A stretch of DNA of 64,000 nucleotides from Dreissena polymorpha. Taxonomy: Eukaryota; Mollusca; Bivalvia; Myida; Dreissenidae. The position numbers were made by a program, and so were the translations under genes. The first letter of the stretch is position 1. Each line of letters begins with the position of its first letter. The stretch is from positions 62,694,721-62,758,720 of the forward strand of contig NC_068357.1 of NCBI RefSeq assembly GCF_020536995.1. Reading direction: 5' to 3'. This document shows positions 20,899-33,690 of the stretch, piece after piece. A model generated the notes under the pieces. That model did no database searches. It had not been told where the DNA came from and worked only from the letters and a program-made list of their open reading frames with translations.

Positions 20899-23040
20899 TT
20901 TCTGCAAGTCTGTTGCCTGAGACAAAGTAACTACAACAAACAATAAGATTGAAATTAGATCTCAGGCTCGAAGAGTCGATTATGCGTCACGCGCACTTTC
21001 AACTTTCACATGGCAACATAAGATAATTAGTTATAACACCCGCAAAAACACAACAGGTTAAAATCTACCTTATTGAACAAAGTATCGACGACCTGTCTTT
21101 AAATATAGATTCTTATCTGTACAAAACAAAATAAAAACGATTTCGTCAAAGATCTTTAGGCATGGTCTTCTCCTTTACCATCGTATATTAACAAAATAAA
21201 TTTCAAAAGACGTTCAACATTTTTGTGTTAACTCTTTCAGATCGTAAGCAATGTGTCTACAACTAGTTATCTCATGCAAAGCGATCTGCAATTAGCATTG
21301 ATTGCCGCAAACCGAACTATAATTGTTTGCTTCGAAAAAAATATCGTTTGCTATCCAGAATAATAAAATTGGTTACGTCAACGACATACACACATTTAAT
21401 AGGCTCAACGGACCCATACAAATGACAAAAGGCGTTGCAAGAGAATTATTTCATTTTTTATTATAGAGATATTTTCTGTCAGCACGCCTATACATTACCG
21501 AAGCAGCAGATAAAAGCAACATAACAACACCATCAATACGATACCATTTAACAACTAAATAGTTATTAATAATTATTGCAACTATTACGAAAACCCCCTT
21601 ATCTGGTAAAAATATATATAATATATATATTATTGAGAATACTGAGCAAATAACTTAGTTGTTCTGTGTTCTTGAGATACTATCAACATTAGTAAATTAT
21701 ACTTTTTAATATTTCTTTAAGAATAAAAAAAGACATTTTATAATTAATGCATTACCAGTACTTTGTAGGGAAAAACGGCGACGACTAAGTTTTGTCAAAA
21801 CCTCTTGCTTCCAGATGTGCGGCGCATATAAGTAGAACAATGCTGTAAACTTTTCATTCTGTCGTGAATCAGGATGCAGAGGACACTGAATTGTTCATAT
21901 TATCGATACTTTCTCGATTCTAGAAACGCCGAACAGTTCTAATCCATATGCTGATCAACATTGTTCGTTTATATTGCAAATTTTCCAACTTTTGGAAACG
22001 AGCACTATACGGAGACGCAAGCAGCGCAGTACTTCTAATGGACGGACGGGTGACCTCTTCAGAACATAAGGAATAGGTGTTCACCCATCCTGCTAAACCT
22101 ATTTCCTTGAGAAATAATACAAGATACCCTCCTAGACCAACACACATCCGTTTCCATCGATGATGACATTTAACATTCCCATTCATTAAAATGTCGTTCA
22201 GCAACAAGTTGAATTCCGCGATCACGCTTGCACAGCGGTTTGCAATTAGCACTAATTGTCATTCAATGCTATTAAACACGGTTTTACAGATTATTGGCAT
22301 TCATTGTCAAAGATAATCAAATTGGTTCAATGAACGACAGCCACGCATGTCAAGATCAACAGATCTGTTGCAATCAAAAAAAAAGGTAGTATACATTAGT
22401 TTTATCATAAAACACATAAAACTTTTATGTCAAAATTTTAATTTCTCGAACATAAATCAACATGACGAAGAACGAAGATTAAAAAAATCAACTATCTTTT
22501 TATGGAACCATACAGAAAGGGTATTACTTCAATCATATTGATAAGTACAAAGTAAACGTCGATATCGATATGTGTTGCAGAACCAAATTTTTGGGAGATA
22601 TGTCTGAACAAATATTGCATAAATATTGTTAATATCCCAATAGTTTACTGCCTTTTGTACTTGAGTACATGATTGAATTTTAGCCTGTACAATTTATTTT
22701 CAATTGTGTACAACTTTTGTTTTGTTAATGGTTTGGTGCATGCTTTTCTTCTGTACTTTGAGTCTAGTTTGTTATTCTAGATATTTTTGTTTTGAAAGAA
22801 GAAAGAAAAACATTCTAAAGTATCCTTTATCTTTCAATAAAAAGGCACAGCACAATTCCCGTAGCATTTGAAAAAGAAAATCGTTATTTCTCTTTCATAA
22901 ATTTGTTGCATTAGTCTTCAGAAAAATATCATTCAATCGTTAGCATTTTTCTATGTCTTTTTCTACGTTTTAACTTATATACAAATGTAAAAATGTAAGT
23001 ATGATAATCTGACTTGATCTACACAGGTATTCAAACATAT
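20899..23040. other. Selenoprotein W 5' flank and unique AT-rich sequence
   Basis: The promoter should lie just above 20898 on the minus strand. I see no TATA box at a fitting distance and no clear motif set. The minus-strand ORF 22252-21920 (110 codons) has no recognisable domain. Nothing else is identified in this stretch. Confidence 0.3.
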
Positions 23041-23322
23041 TGCTTATATGTGTCTTGTTCTGAGAAAACTGGGCATAATGCATGTGCGTAAAGTGTCGTC
23101 CCAGATTAGCCTGTGCAGTCCGCACAGGCTAATCAGGGACGACACTTTCCGCTTAAATGGTATTTTCCGTTTAAAGGAAGTCCCTTTTTACCGAAAATCT
23201 AGTTTAAACGGAAAGTGTCGTCCCTGATTAGCCTGTGCGGACTGCACAGGCTAATCTTGGACGACACTTTACGCACATGCATTATGACCAGCTTTCACAG
23301 AACAAGACACATATAAACAAGT
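23041..23322. mobile_element. Long-hairpin MITE with nested palindromes
   Basis: Arms of about 115 bp on each side of a centre near 23180 are inverted copies: TATATGTGTCTTGTTCTG, ATAATGCATGTGCGTAAAG and TGTCGTCC on the left, with their reverse complements on the right. Each arm also holds its own 13-bp palindrome, GATTAGCCTGTGC...GCACAGGCTAATC, so the single strand can fold as a clover-like structure. It is non-coding. A decayed relative is at 51330-51480. Confidence 0.85.
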
Positions 23323-26300
23323 TAATATTGAAATTTATTGACGTTTAAACTGAACTATGATAAATATTTAATTGTTAACATTATTCGTAGTTTTGTTTAC
23401 ACTGTTGTATTCTACTGGTTTGATTATTTTTTCGGCGTAAGCTGTATTAAGCCAGCTTTTCACCCTGACTTGACCTTTGTAAGTGTCCAATAATATTCAA
23501 ATAAAATTTCCCGCGGCTAGGTACGAATGAATACACTTCATTTATTCCATTGGCTGATTTGAGTATAACACCAGAACATTAGAAACATATCCGCGTCTTT
23601 GTAACACTGTTTTACTGCATGAAACAATTTTATCTCTAATGAAAAGGCTCAATAGATAGAACAGTTTTACAATCAATTTTCGACATAAATACAGTTTGTG
23701 CGTTCACCTTTTATTTTCAGAGAATTACCAGCGCAACAGCGTTTATTCTAAAGGCTATATTCTCATATTTAGTACTTACTTGCATTGCATTTCAACCCGC
23801 GAGGTTTCGGGTCAATTCGCGGCCAGTGTGTGAAAGTCAGAGTTTATATACAGTTCATCACCGGAGTTCGCAGAAGGGATTGCGATCTTTTCATTGAAGG
23901 AAAAAATTGGAATCTATGCTATTTTTGTCTGATGGAGTAAATAGTTCGTTTAGTCGCTTTGTCGATATATCAATATTTTAGGCACAGCTGTTGCCTTGGT
24001 CGTGTACAGTTGGCGTAAACAAGCCGTCGTTTCAGCAGCAGAATTGTTACCTAACTTTAATGCATTGCATTCTAATCCGCAAGGTATCAAGGTCAGTTTG
24101 CGGTCAGTTTCAGAAATCTTTTTATAAACGCCGTCTCGTAAACTTTGTGCACTTGAAGTCTGTTTTGATCAGAAAGACACTAAATAAAGATATTTGGCGA
24201 TATTATTGTGGTATGTCAATCATCGATTTTTAATATGTTTTCAAAATTTGCATGATAAGGACCAATTTTGATAAAATTAATTAGAAATATTTATCAATTT
24301 AGACCAGTTTATAAAGCATGAGCACAATAATTCTCTATACTATAATTATGCAATTAAATAAGATTCGAGTATTGCCGGCTGACCTATATGCACTCGTTTA
24401 TTTTCATGTTTCTTGTGTTTTTCTATTCTGTAAAAATAGATATCTGAGTAAAAATATCACATAAAGCAAAATAAGCCACGAAAACTGGCGCAACACCCCG
24501 TAATTGATTTGCTTGTGATGTAGCTAAGAACTGCGCAGAAAAAAGGCATCCGCTACTTTTTATCTCATAGAGATAACTTTTGATCGTTCATAAACATCGA
24601 CCACAATCAACGCCGTATATCTTTTTTAAAGATATTTCTTGTTATTAATACTGTTAATTACCGTTTTGTGTTATATCAGGTTTTATTTATTTACCGTTTG
24701 GGCGCCTTTAAAACAATTCATCGATATATGACAAAAACATAGACTACGCAGTAATAATAAAGTAGTTATTAAGTGTAATCTACCTCGACAGAACTACAAA
24801 TGGTTCACGTCAATTCATACAAATATTCCTGCACAAGTTAAACACATTTCAGGCGCACTTGTCCACACTTCATGGTACAATGATAACACACATACATTAT
24901 TAACAGCTTAGAGTCGTTGATGCAACACATTGGTAATATTCGAGTTTGATTGGCTGAAACTGAAAAAAACGTACATCCGCTTGCATCCGCGGCGGGTTTT
25001 TTCCCAGTCTAAATATTAAAGCATCTTGTCAACAGTTAACATACAATGCTTATTTTCTTACTATATATAAGTTTACAAGAAAACCAATATTTACATCTAT
25101 ATATTTCATAATCATTATTCTAAATGATACATTACATTTCTAGAGCCTACTTCATTGCATTTAATTACTTATGAAACTTTACTAAATGCAACGGATTTAC
25201 GTTTCTTATAATACTTTCTTTGCAAACAAGCATTTTGTAAATGTGCATGTCACATGTATGAGATACATATTGCAGTTCCCATATTATTATGAAGCAGTAT
25301 TGGCTTGCTGATAATGCCTATCAATCGTTTAAATCAACTTGCCGTGGAAGATGAATACTGATTGCAAATTAGGTATTGCACGAATCCACTTACGATTCAA
25401 ACACGACTGTCACCAACACGGCAATGTTGGCCCTGAACCTTTCAACTGAAAATGTTAGCACTTTGAGTCCTTGCATTTTATGTGGTTTGATCAAGTGACC
25501 TATATTCATGTCATTTGACTTAAGAACATATGTTCAATATTATTTGATATAATGCCATAATGATCATATAATTTTACCAGTGGCCCTGCTTTTCAAATTG
25601 ATAGTCGTTCCACTCACCATTTGCAAGACACATAAGACGTCTGGAAATTTACAGCTTTTAATATTATGTGAAATTCTAATCCTGTTTCTCCTTTCGACAT
25701 TCTCGAACATGAATTCATATAGCTTAATCACCATTTCTTTAAAGCAATGAATTATATACGATGAAAAACATAGAACAGCGAGGGCATGATGAAAAATCAG
25801 CGAAGCTACTGATTGCAGTGTCTCCTTTTATACTTCGCGTAATATGCGTTATTGAATATTGAGTGGAGGACACAGAAACATATCTTAAACGCTGCTCGAA
25901 TGTTTCTTCATTCTGGATTACGTAAGGTAATTTGTCGACCTTACCCTTGTCATTAAAAATTAATCTTCGACATCGTATGTAATAAAGGTCAATTGAATTT
26001 AATAAATGCATTTCAAAAAGATTCATTTCAAATTTTCTATCATTTTATTGGGTTAAACTTATCAGATATTATTTTAGTTCCCAAAAGAAGTTTTTAAAAA
26101 CAATAACTATATTACTTGACTTTACAAGCTCAATATGTACTGTGCAGATAAAATGCTATAACAATATACCGCGATAGCAGTACATTAAGTCACGAAAATG
26201 TTATGGCAAGATTCGGGTAAAAGAAAACATTTAACTTTTTCATGAAAATATGAAAATTATTATAATCAAATGGTTAAGTCACGTTACTTATATTTTACAA

Positions 26301-26420
26301 AAACAACTTTGTCTACTTTCAATCACATATGGGTTCAACATAATGACTAATATTAAATTTATGCACGTGTTTTGGTACACATTTTTAAGATGCTGTTTTT
26401 ACATTTATTGATATAGGCAT
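23323..26420. other. Unique AT-rich sequence with a diverged duplication near 23.8-24.15 kb
   Basis: Two paragraphs about 280 bp apart share TGCATTGCATTYYAAYCCGC, AAGGT or GAGGT, and GCGGYCAGT (23783-23880 and 24061-24150), so a diverged local duplication is likely. The minus-strand ORF 26026-25739 (95 codons, containing RRLIFNDKGKVDKLPYVIQN) is long for this composition but is not recognised. The rest shows nothing. Confidence 0.35.
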
Positions 26421-26716
26421 TGTTAAGAAGTTTCCCCGATAATGGGAATTTCCGTAATTTGCTGCTTACTGAGAATTATCCCCGGTAATGGGAAATCCGT
26501 AATTTACTATTTTTCCGATAGTAAGAACAATATAAACGCCAAAATACCCGCTTTTGGTATGAAAATTTATTAACGATCTTCAATATAAAACAATCCTTGT
26601 CTCTCTCTAGTTCATCACTAGGTAACGACGTCACGTCCATAACGTTACGTCACAAATCGACGTTACGTCACGGAACCAATCGCCGGTACAAATATAACGT
26701 TAAAATCTAATGTCCA
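26421..26716 (-). repeat. 3' LTR of the BEL/Pao element
   Basis: 296 bp, TG...CA ends, identical to 32305-32600. It contains several ACGTCA words (about 26626-26672). It follows the polypurine tract at 26717-26727 when read on the minus strand. Confidence 0.96.
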
Positions 26717-29700
26717 TTTTTCCCCTCCATCAAAATACAGTACATTTTGATACATATTGTAAAAAATAAATAAAAATAAATTGTGTACGTAAAATAATTG
26801 TATGTACTTTCGATATTCATTAATTGTCCAGTTCTAACGGGCATATCTTTGTAACTGGTCTTGTCATGGTGCTGCTTCCAACCTGGATTTTCACGACTCT
26901 CACACGACCGTCTTGTCTTGGATAAACCTCGAGTATCCGTCCTAGTGGCCAGTTTCCCCTCGTCGTTTCCGGAGTAATGATAAGGACGACTTCGCCAATC
27001 TTGATGTCCCTCTCAGGATGAAACCACTTGCGTCTAGCATTCAGGCTAGGTAACCATTCTCGTAACCACCTGTGCCAGAAATGTCGCACTAACTCTTATA
27101 CACGCCGCCAACGCTTCCGCATGTTGAACTGTGTTTCATCTACTGTAGATGGTGCGAATTCGCCTCCCATTTGACCGTGCAGAAAATGATTTGGTGTTAG
27201 TGGAATGTCGTCTGAGGAATTCGAAGATTGGTAGGTCAATGGTCGAGAGTTTATAAGGCCCTCGGCTCCAACAATTGCTGTCATCAGCTCTTCGTCGTTG
27301 ACATCTGCGTTTCCCAATATGGCGTTGATGGCTCTTTTGGCAGATTTGATCATTGTTTCGTGGATTCTCCCAAAATGCGGAGCTAACGGTGGATTGAAAT
27401 GCCACTTAACACCCTTGTTTGCCGCTGCTTCCACAATCTTGTCTGTGTCCAAGTGTTCTACAAGTGCCTTTAGTTCATTGTCTGCCCCTTTAAAATTGGT
27501 ACCGTTGTCAGAATACATTTCTTCAGGCAATCCTCTACGGCTTGTCATTCTGTAGAAGGCGTTCAAAAAGGAATCTGTGTCCAGACCATACGTTATTTCC
27601 AAATGAACGGCCCTCGTTGCCAAGCAGGTGAACAAACACAAATAACTTTTTTGACGACGTTTTCCTCTCCCCTGAATGGTTATAAAGGGACCCGCCATAT
27701 CGACTGACGTCCTTATAAATGCACGAATTGACGCCTTTAATCTGTTTATTGGCAATGGTGCCATAATTTGCTGGCATGCTTTTGCTTTTCTTCGTCGACA
27801 TTCCATGCATTCTTTTTCCATTTCTCGAATCGCCTCTCGTCCTGATATGATCCAATAAAGAGCCGATAAGGTTGATAGAGTATGGTTTGTTCCTGCTGTG
27901 TGATTGTTACCATCATGTACGTCTTTTATTATCAATTTAGTGATTTGGCCTTTTCTCGGAAGAATAATAGGATATCGCACGTCATAAGACAAAAAACCAG
28001 CACAGGTAAGTCGACCGTTAGATCGCATCACGCCATCATCGTCAAACATTGGTTTCAACCCTAATAATTTACTGCTTAATGGTAGGTTCGTCTGTCTATA
28101 CAAAGCGTTCCACTCGTCGCTGAAATGCTCTTGCTGTGTCTGTCTGATAGCTTGAATCTCTGCCAACTTGATTTCATCTACTCGAAGTGCTCCCGATGTT
28201 CTCTCCTCTTTTGGCTTTTGACAGTTGTTGACAAATCTGTAAATCCATGCTATAGCTCTCTTGAGTTTTAACCAAGTGGAGAAACGATGTGAGTCAATTA
28301 GATTGTGATTTTGTGAGTCATTTACAACTACAAACGTTTTTTCAATTTTACCTTTTCTTTTCGTCTCTGTATTTGATGTTGGTCTCTCGACTGTTTTATT
28401 CGATGGCCACTCATCAGGCGACCGCAGTAGGAAAACAGGACCATTCCACCAACTTCTGCACTCGATCAACTCTTTTGCATTCAGCCTCTACTCAGGTGAT
28501 CTGCCGGGTTTTCACGGCTTGGAACATATCTCCATTGTTCTGGATTGCTGTCGCTTTGAATTTCACCAACTCTATTTGCAACAAACGGCTTAAATTGTCG
28601 ACTACGACCTCTTACCCACCACAAAATATTGACACTATCTGACCAGAATGTAACTGTGCTCAGCTTTAACTCTAAAACGTTGCAAATTCGTTTTGCTAGC
28701 CGCATTCCGATGACAGCTCCCATGAGTTCGAGTCGAGGTATGCTTGTAGATATGTTTGGTGCAACTCTTGTTTTTGCAGATATAAGACTTGTAGAAACAG
28801 AACCGTCCTCATATGTACACCTTGCAAATACAACTGCCCCATATGCGCTTTCTGATGCATCGACAAAAGTGTGCAAAGATAGGGCTTCCAGTGTTTTGTC
28901 TTTTGCCCGCAGACACCTTGGAATGGATATGCTTCTCAATTCTCTAAGTTCTTCAAACCACTCTCGTGCTGAATTGGTCAGCTCCTCGTCCATATTTTCA
29001 TCCCACGTCAATCCGGCTGTCCACATATCTTGAAGCAACATTTTTGCCCGAATGGTTAAAGGCGCTAGCAAACCAATTGGATCAAACAACGTCGCGATCC
29101 TTTTTAAGAAGTTGCGTTTCGTGTACTTCATTCCTTCTTCGGGTGTATTTCCTTCGAATGTAAACATGTCTTGTTCTGCTATCCACCACACACCAAGCGT
29201 TTTTGCAGACGGTAACTGTTTGTCATCCAAATCTACCTCTGATTTCCGGTCAGCAATAGGTATCTCTTTTAGAACCTCGGTCGAGTTTGAAAGCCATTTT
29301 CTCGCATGCATACCGGCGCGCGTCAACATACTCGATAGCTCGTTGTATAGCTTTTTCCCTTGTTGCACGTTGTCCACGGAATCCATTGAATCATCCATGT
29401 ATGTTGACTTGAGAATGGTTTCAGCAGCTAATGGAAACGCGCTCAGATTTTCCCGTGCGTGTTGCTGTAAGACATACTGTGCTTGAAATGGTGATGAATT
29501 TACACCGAACACGACTCTATCAAATTCGTAGATATCGGGACTACGGTTCTGATTCATTCCCCTCCATAGGAATCTGTGATATGGCTTGTCCGCGTGATCG
29601 ATGCCTATTCTGAGATACATCTCGCTTATGTCGCAAACTACTGCAACGGGATGCCTTCTGAATCTTAGCAACACGTCAAACAGATCGCGCTGTAGCTTTG

Positions 29701-32304
29701 GGCCTTGGTGTATTTTATCATTTAGTGATACGTCTTCAAATTTTGCTGCAGCATCAAACACGATTCTGGTTTTTGTTGTATCTTTATCTGGCCTCAAAAC
29801 AGGAAAATGAGGTAGGAACCATTTTGAATTGGACACTTCAGAATCCGGAACTTTTGACACGTACCCCTTTTCTACGTATTGTTCGATGCATTCGCTGTAT
29901 GCTTAAGCTTCCTGAGGACATCGTTTAAGTCTTTTTCTGTGTTCTCTAATCTATTCAGTGCCATTTTGTAATTTTTTGGCATAACAGTTTCGTTGCTTTT
30001 CCATGGTATGGCGACGCGATACATCTGCTTTTCGAATATGCACGACTGTTTTACTGCTTTAAGTGCTTGTTGCTCGTCAATGTTAACGACAGGTGATTCA
30101 GTTGATTCCCTTTCAACTTCCCAGAATTTCTTAAGAGTCAGGTTTAGATTCTCGATTTCCGCTACGTCTCTTACAAAGTATGTTCGCGCATAATTTGTTT
30201 GTAGGACCGGTGTTAAATTTGAACACGGATTACCGATGCATGTCCATCCAAGTGGAGTAAGACGCGCGATTGGCTCCCCTGCTCTACCTCTTCTTTCTTC
30301 CAGTGCATAATGTAAATCTGCACAATCAAGTCCAATTAAGATGTCAACAATAGGTCTGGTCTTTGCTTTTGGAAATGATACGTCACGAAGATGTGGCCAT
30401 TTTCTTTGGTACTTGTTCCAGTCAACAACTCTCATGTCTCCTGTTACTTTGTTAGCGGTATATGCTGCTACATTTATCTTTACGCTTCCGTTGACACTTC
30501 TTATTTCGAATTCAACTGGTCTTGTTTCAAAAGTCTCGACTTGACCATTCAGAACATTGACCTTGACCATTTCCGTTCTACCTTTACAGCCGAGTTCTGC
30601 CGCTACGTCACTATTGATGTACGTTTTTGTACTTGCGTCATCTAGCAATGCGTTTACAGTTATCGACCGATTTCCATTTGCGAGAATAACCGGAACTGTT
30701 CGGAGCCCTACTAAATCAGATCTAGTATGACTTTTTGCTGACAAATATGTTGCCCCTTTCTCTTCCGTAGGAGATTGAACTGGACTGTCAGCAGCGTTTG
30801 ATTTCATGCTCTTTTGCGCATCTCTGTGCAACAGTCTGTGATGCAGCTCTTCACATCCATTTTGTCCGCATTGTCTACTGCGACGGCATGACTTTCCGAC
30901 ATGGTTAAACCCAAGGCAACGATAGCAAAGATGAAGTTGTTTTGCTTTGTCCCACCGTTGCGAAACGTTCATTTCTTTAAATTTGTCACAGTTCCATACT
31001 CCATGCTGTTTGTCACATACTCTGCAGTTAAATATTTTCCCGCTTTCTTCGGAACCACCAAAAAACGTTCTTTGATTGTTATGTTAGAGTTCGTCTTTTT
31101 CGAAGTATGCTCTGACATCAAATATCCTGACATTCCTTGCACGGTCTCTGACGCGATAGTTTGGAATTCTGCCTCTTGAATAACCCATGTCCGTAGCGAC
31201 AATACTGACTCATTGTGTTGACCCTCAAAAACCCAACGATGATATCGTGCCAAGAGCGGTTCTGGTAATTTTCTTTGTAATTTTTCATATAATGAGCCAA
31301 TTCCAAGTTCGTGGTGTTGATCCGCTTCCTGCAAATAAATAATTGCTACGTCTAATAGATCGGCAAATTGTTCTAGGTCTTTTGCGTTGCCAAGTCGGAC
31401 GTTTTCGAAGTGTTCAAGTTCTTCTAGGTAAATAGCTATCTGTCGACGTCTACCCCCATATTTCCTTTCAAGTCGATCTTTTGCCGCTTCGTATGCAAAC
31501 GCCGAGTGTCCGAGATTTTCAATGACCTTTAACGCTTCGCCAGATAAGTACTGTCTAAGCTGAAGAAGTTTGTACTCTGCTGTGGCTGGCGCTCTGTCAA
31601 TACAAGCAAGGAATGCTGCTTTCCATGATTGGTAGACTCGCTTATCACCATTGAACACTGGAATTTCCACACGTTTGAGTTGCCTCCAAAGGTCTTGTCC
31701 TAATGTAGGATCGATGCCTGAACTCATAGCGTTGCCTTCTTCAAATTTATCTTTGATGTTAGAGGCATGAGGTGCTTCACGCCCACAATCGTTTTGCGCA
31801 TCGAACCCGGTCCAATTACGCCACATACTTGGAAATTCGTCATTTTGTCGCACAGTATTATGTGAAACCGGCCTGTCTTTAGAAATATAAAGTTTACTCA
31901 CCGTGTCATGCGACAACGCTTTGCTCACTTGACTTGCTGTTTCACTGCGTAGATCGTCTAGATAGGCACAGGCATCCTCCGTTGTTTTTCCATATTCAAG
32001 TTCTATCTTCTCCATTTCCGCAATTACTATTCTACTTTTTTCAAGTTCATTTCCTTCCATGTACATATTGGATAAACTATCAAGCCCTTTAACCACTTCG
32101 TCCATCGCCAAATCAAATTGCTTGCAAGCGTCTTTCACTGTCGCACTAGATGCATTTTCCTCCAAATTTGACACTATCTTTTTCCGTGCTCTGGTAAAAT
32201 TCGTTTTCAGTCTTGTTTTTTCCCTCTTCAACAAAATCTCTGTCTTTAAATATTCAACTGGATCCATCGCTGATTCAATTTTGAAACACCGCTCTGCTAC
32301 CAAA

Positions 32305-32600
32305 TGTTAAGAAGTTTCCCCGATAATGGGAATTTCCGTAATTTGCTGCTTACTGAGAATTATCCCCGGTAATGGGAAATCCGTAATTTACTATTTTTCC
32401 GATAGTAAGAACAATATAAACGCCAAAATACCCGCTTTTGGTATGAAAATTTATTAACGATCTTCAATATAAAACAATCCTTGTCTCTCTCTAGTTCATC
32501 ACTAGGTAACGACGTCACGTCCATAACGTTACGTCACAAATCGACGTTACGTCACGGAACCAATCGCCGGTACAAATATAACGTTAAAATCTAATGTCCA
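32305..32600 (-). repeat. 5' LTR of the BEL/Pao element
   Basis: 296 bp, TG...CA ends, identical to the other LTR. It is followed on the minus strand by TT and the primer-binding site TGGTAGCAGAGCGG. The first ATG after it lies inside this binding site, so Gag probably starts at the next Met, in MDPVEYLKTE. Confidence 0.96.
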
Positions 32601-32867
32601 GGCATTATTATTCTAATAAAGACAAAATGACACGTCAAAAACAGTATCAGGGGATTAACACTTGTTATTTCTAGCAACACATGTGAGCAAAACTTCAAGC
32701 CTATCCCAGATATCAAATACTAGAATAAATAACAGATTTTGCTTTGTGTTGAGTGGATGCAGAAAAAACTTTCTCCATATCTTGTATGCTGTAATATTCC
32801 AGTCTTCTAAGGCTGTAGGCAGTAGAGTTCTTTTTTGGTATGTGGGAAAACATGATTACGACTTTAA

Positions 32868-33073
32868 CCCTTTGCATGCTGGGAAATTTGTCGTCTGCTT
32901 AAATGTCGTCTGCTGAATTTCTAAAATTAGCGTTTTCTTCGATTTTTTTTCAAAGAATACTATCAGAATAGCAAACAGTTTGGATCCTGATGAGACGCCA
33001 CGTTCTGTGGCGTCTCATCTGGATCCAAACTGTTTGCAAAGGCCTTTAAAATTCGGTTCCCGCACTGAAAGGG
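32868..33073. mobile_element. TTAA-flanked MITE, copy 2
   Basis: Flanked by TTAA at 32864-32867 and 33074-33077. The ends are CCCTTTGCATGCTGGGAA and, reversed, CCCTTTCAGTGCGGGAACC. The centre is a hairpin, GAGACGCCACGTTCTGTGGC then GTCTC. It is the same family as 17421-17683 without the internal duplication. Confidence 0.85.
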
Positions 33074-33519
33074 TTAAAAGAACACATTGATAGTTTCGCG
33101 ATGCTTGCGACTTTCTTTTCACTAGGGGTATGTTTGTATTATTCGCAGAAAGCACGTTTCCACATTTGATTGATATCGTTTAATTAAAGTGGGCGTTTGG
33201 TTTGTGATCAATTGTGAGAAAGTGGGAGGTTAAGTGATCTCTCTAACCTGTTTAAATACCAAATGCTTGCATTGAATGTTTATAGTTTTAATCATTTTAT
33301 ATTTATACACGGTGTTCCCTCATAAAAAGTAGATACGAACAAGAACTTCTGTCCGGAGAGAGGTTTTTAAGTTTTCTTTTTGTTTGCTAAATATACGCTT
33401 ACATAGCGTAGACTTAATTTGACGTAAAATAATAAGGTCTCTTAAATAATAACGCTGGTTCAAATATCATATTTGACATTTTGTGTATTTACATGTACGT
33501 ATTCTTGATATAAACTTAT

Positions 33520-33690
33520 TAGGTCGCCGTGGCGTTGTGGATATGGTGTCCGCCTAGCGACCGGGAGGACATGGATTCGATCCCCACTGTGGGAGCGTTC
33601 TTTAGATCTTCCCGATAGACACCAAGTACTGGTTCTAGTCACAGGCAACGAACTCGAGGGCGTTTCAAATAAATCTATTGCTTTGTATGC
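33520..33690 (+). repeat. tRNA-derived SINE
   Basis: The head reads GTCGCCGTGGCGTTGTGGAT with an A-box (TGGCGTTGTGG) and a B-box (GATTCGATCCC) about 40 bp later, at the spacing of a tRNA promoter. The body has CACCAAGTACTGGTTCTAG, CAGGCAACGAACTCGAGGGC and GTTTCAAATAAAT. This body resembles conserved central domains of mollusc SINEs; I am not sure which named domain it is. No clear flanking duplication was found. Confidence 0.75.

Larger units (their letters stand above)
26421..32600 (-). mobile_element. BEL/Pao LTR retrotransposon, recent
   Basis: The element is 6.18 kb on the minus strand, with 296-bp LTRs at 26421-26716 and 32305-32600 that are identical by direct comparison. A 5-bp target duplication GGCAT flanks it (26416-26420 and 32601-32605). 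The order of parts is BEL/Pao: Gag with a DUF1759-like region at about 31.0-32.3 kb; zinc knuckle and aspartic protease (LLDDAST) at about 30.0-31.0 kb; reverse transcriptase (YMDD) with Pao-type and RNase H regions at about 28.5-29.9 kb; integrase at about 27.1-28.5 kb; and a DUF5641-like tail at about 26.8-27.1 kb. A primer-binding site (TGGTAGCAGAGCGG) lies just inside the 5' LTR and a polypurine tract (GGAGGGGAAAA) before the 3' LTR. It looks nearly whole, with about three or four interruptions in its long frame. There is no envelope gene. Identical LTRs mean very recent insertion. Confidence 0.96.

Noticed and set aside
21920-22252. A 110-codon minus-strand ORF as a gene
   Set aside because: No domain, no splice partners and no similarity that I recognise; left as chance.
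26820-32303. Five separate host genes for the minus-strand ORFs
   Set aside because: They are parts of one BEL/Pao retrotransposon bounded by identical LTRs.
33520-33600. A functional tRNA gene
   Set aside because: The SINE body follows directly and the acceptor stem is not closed.
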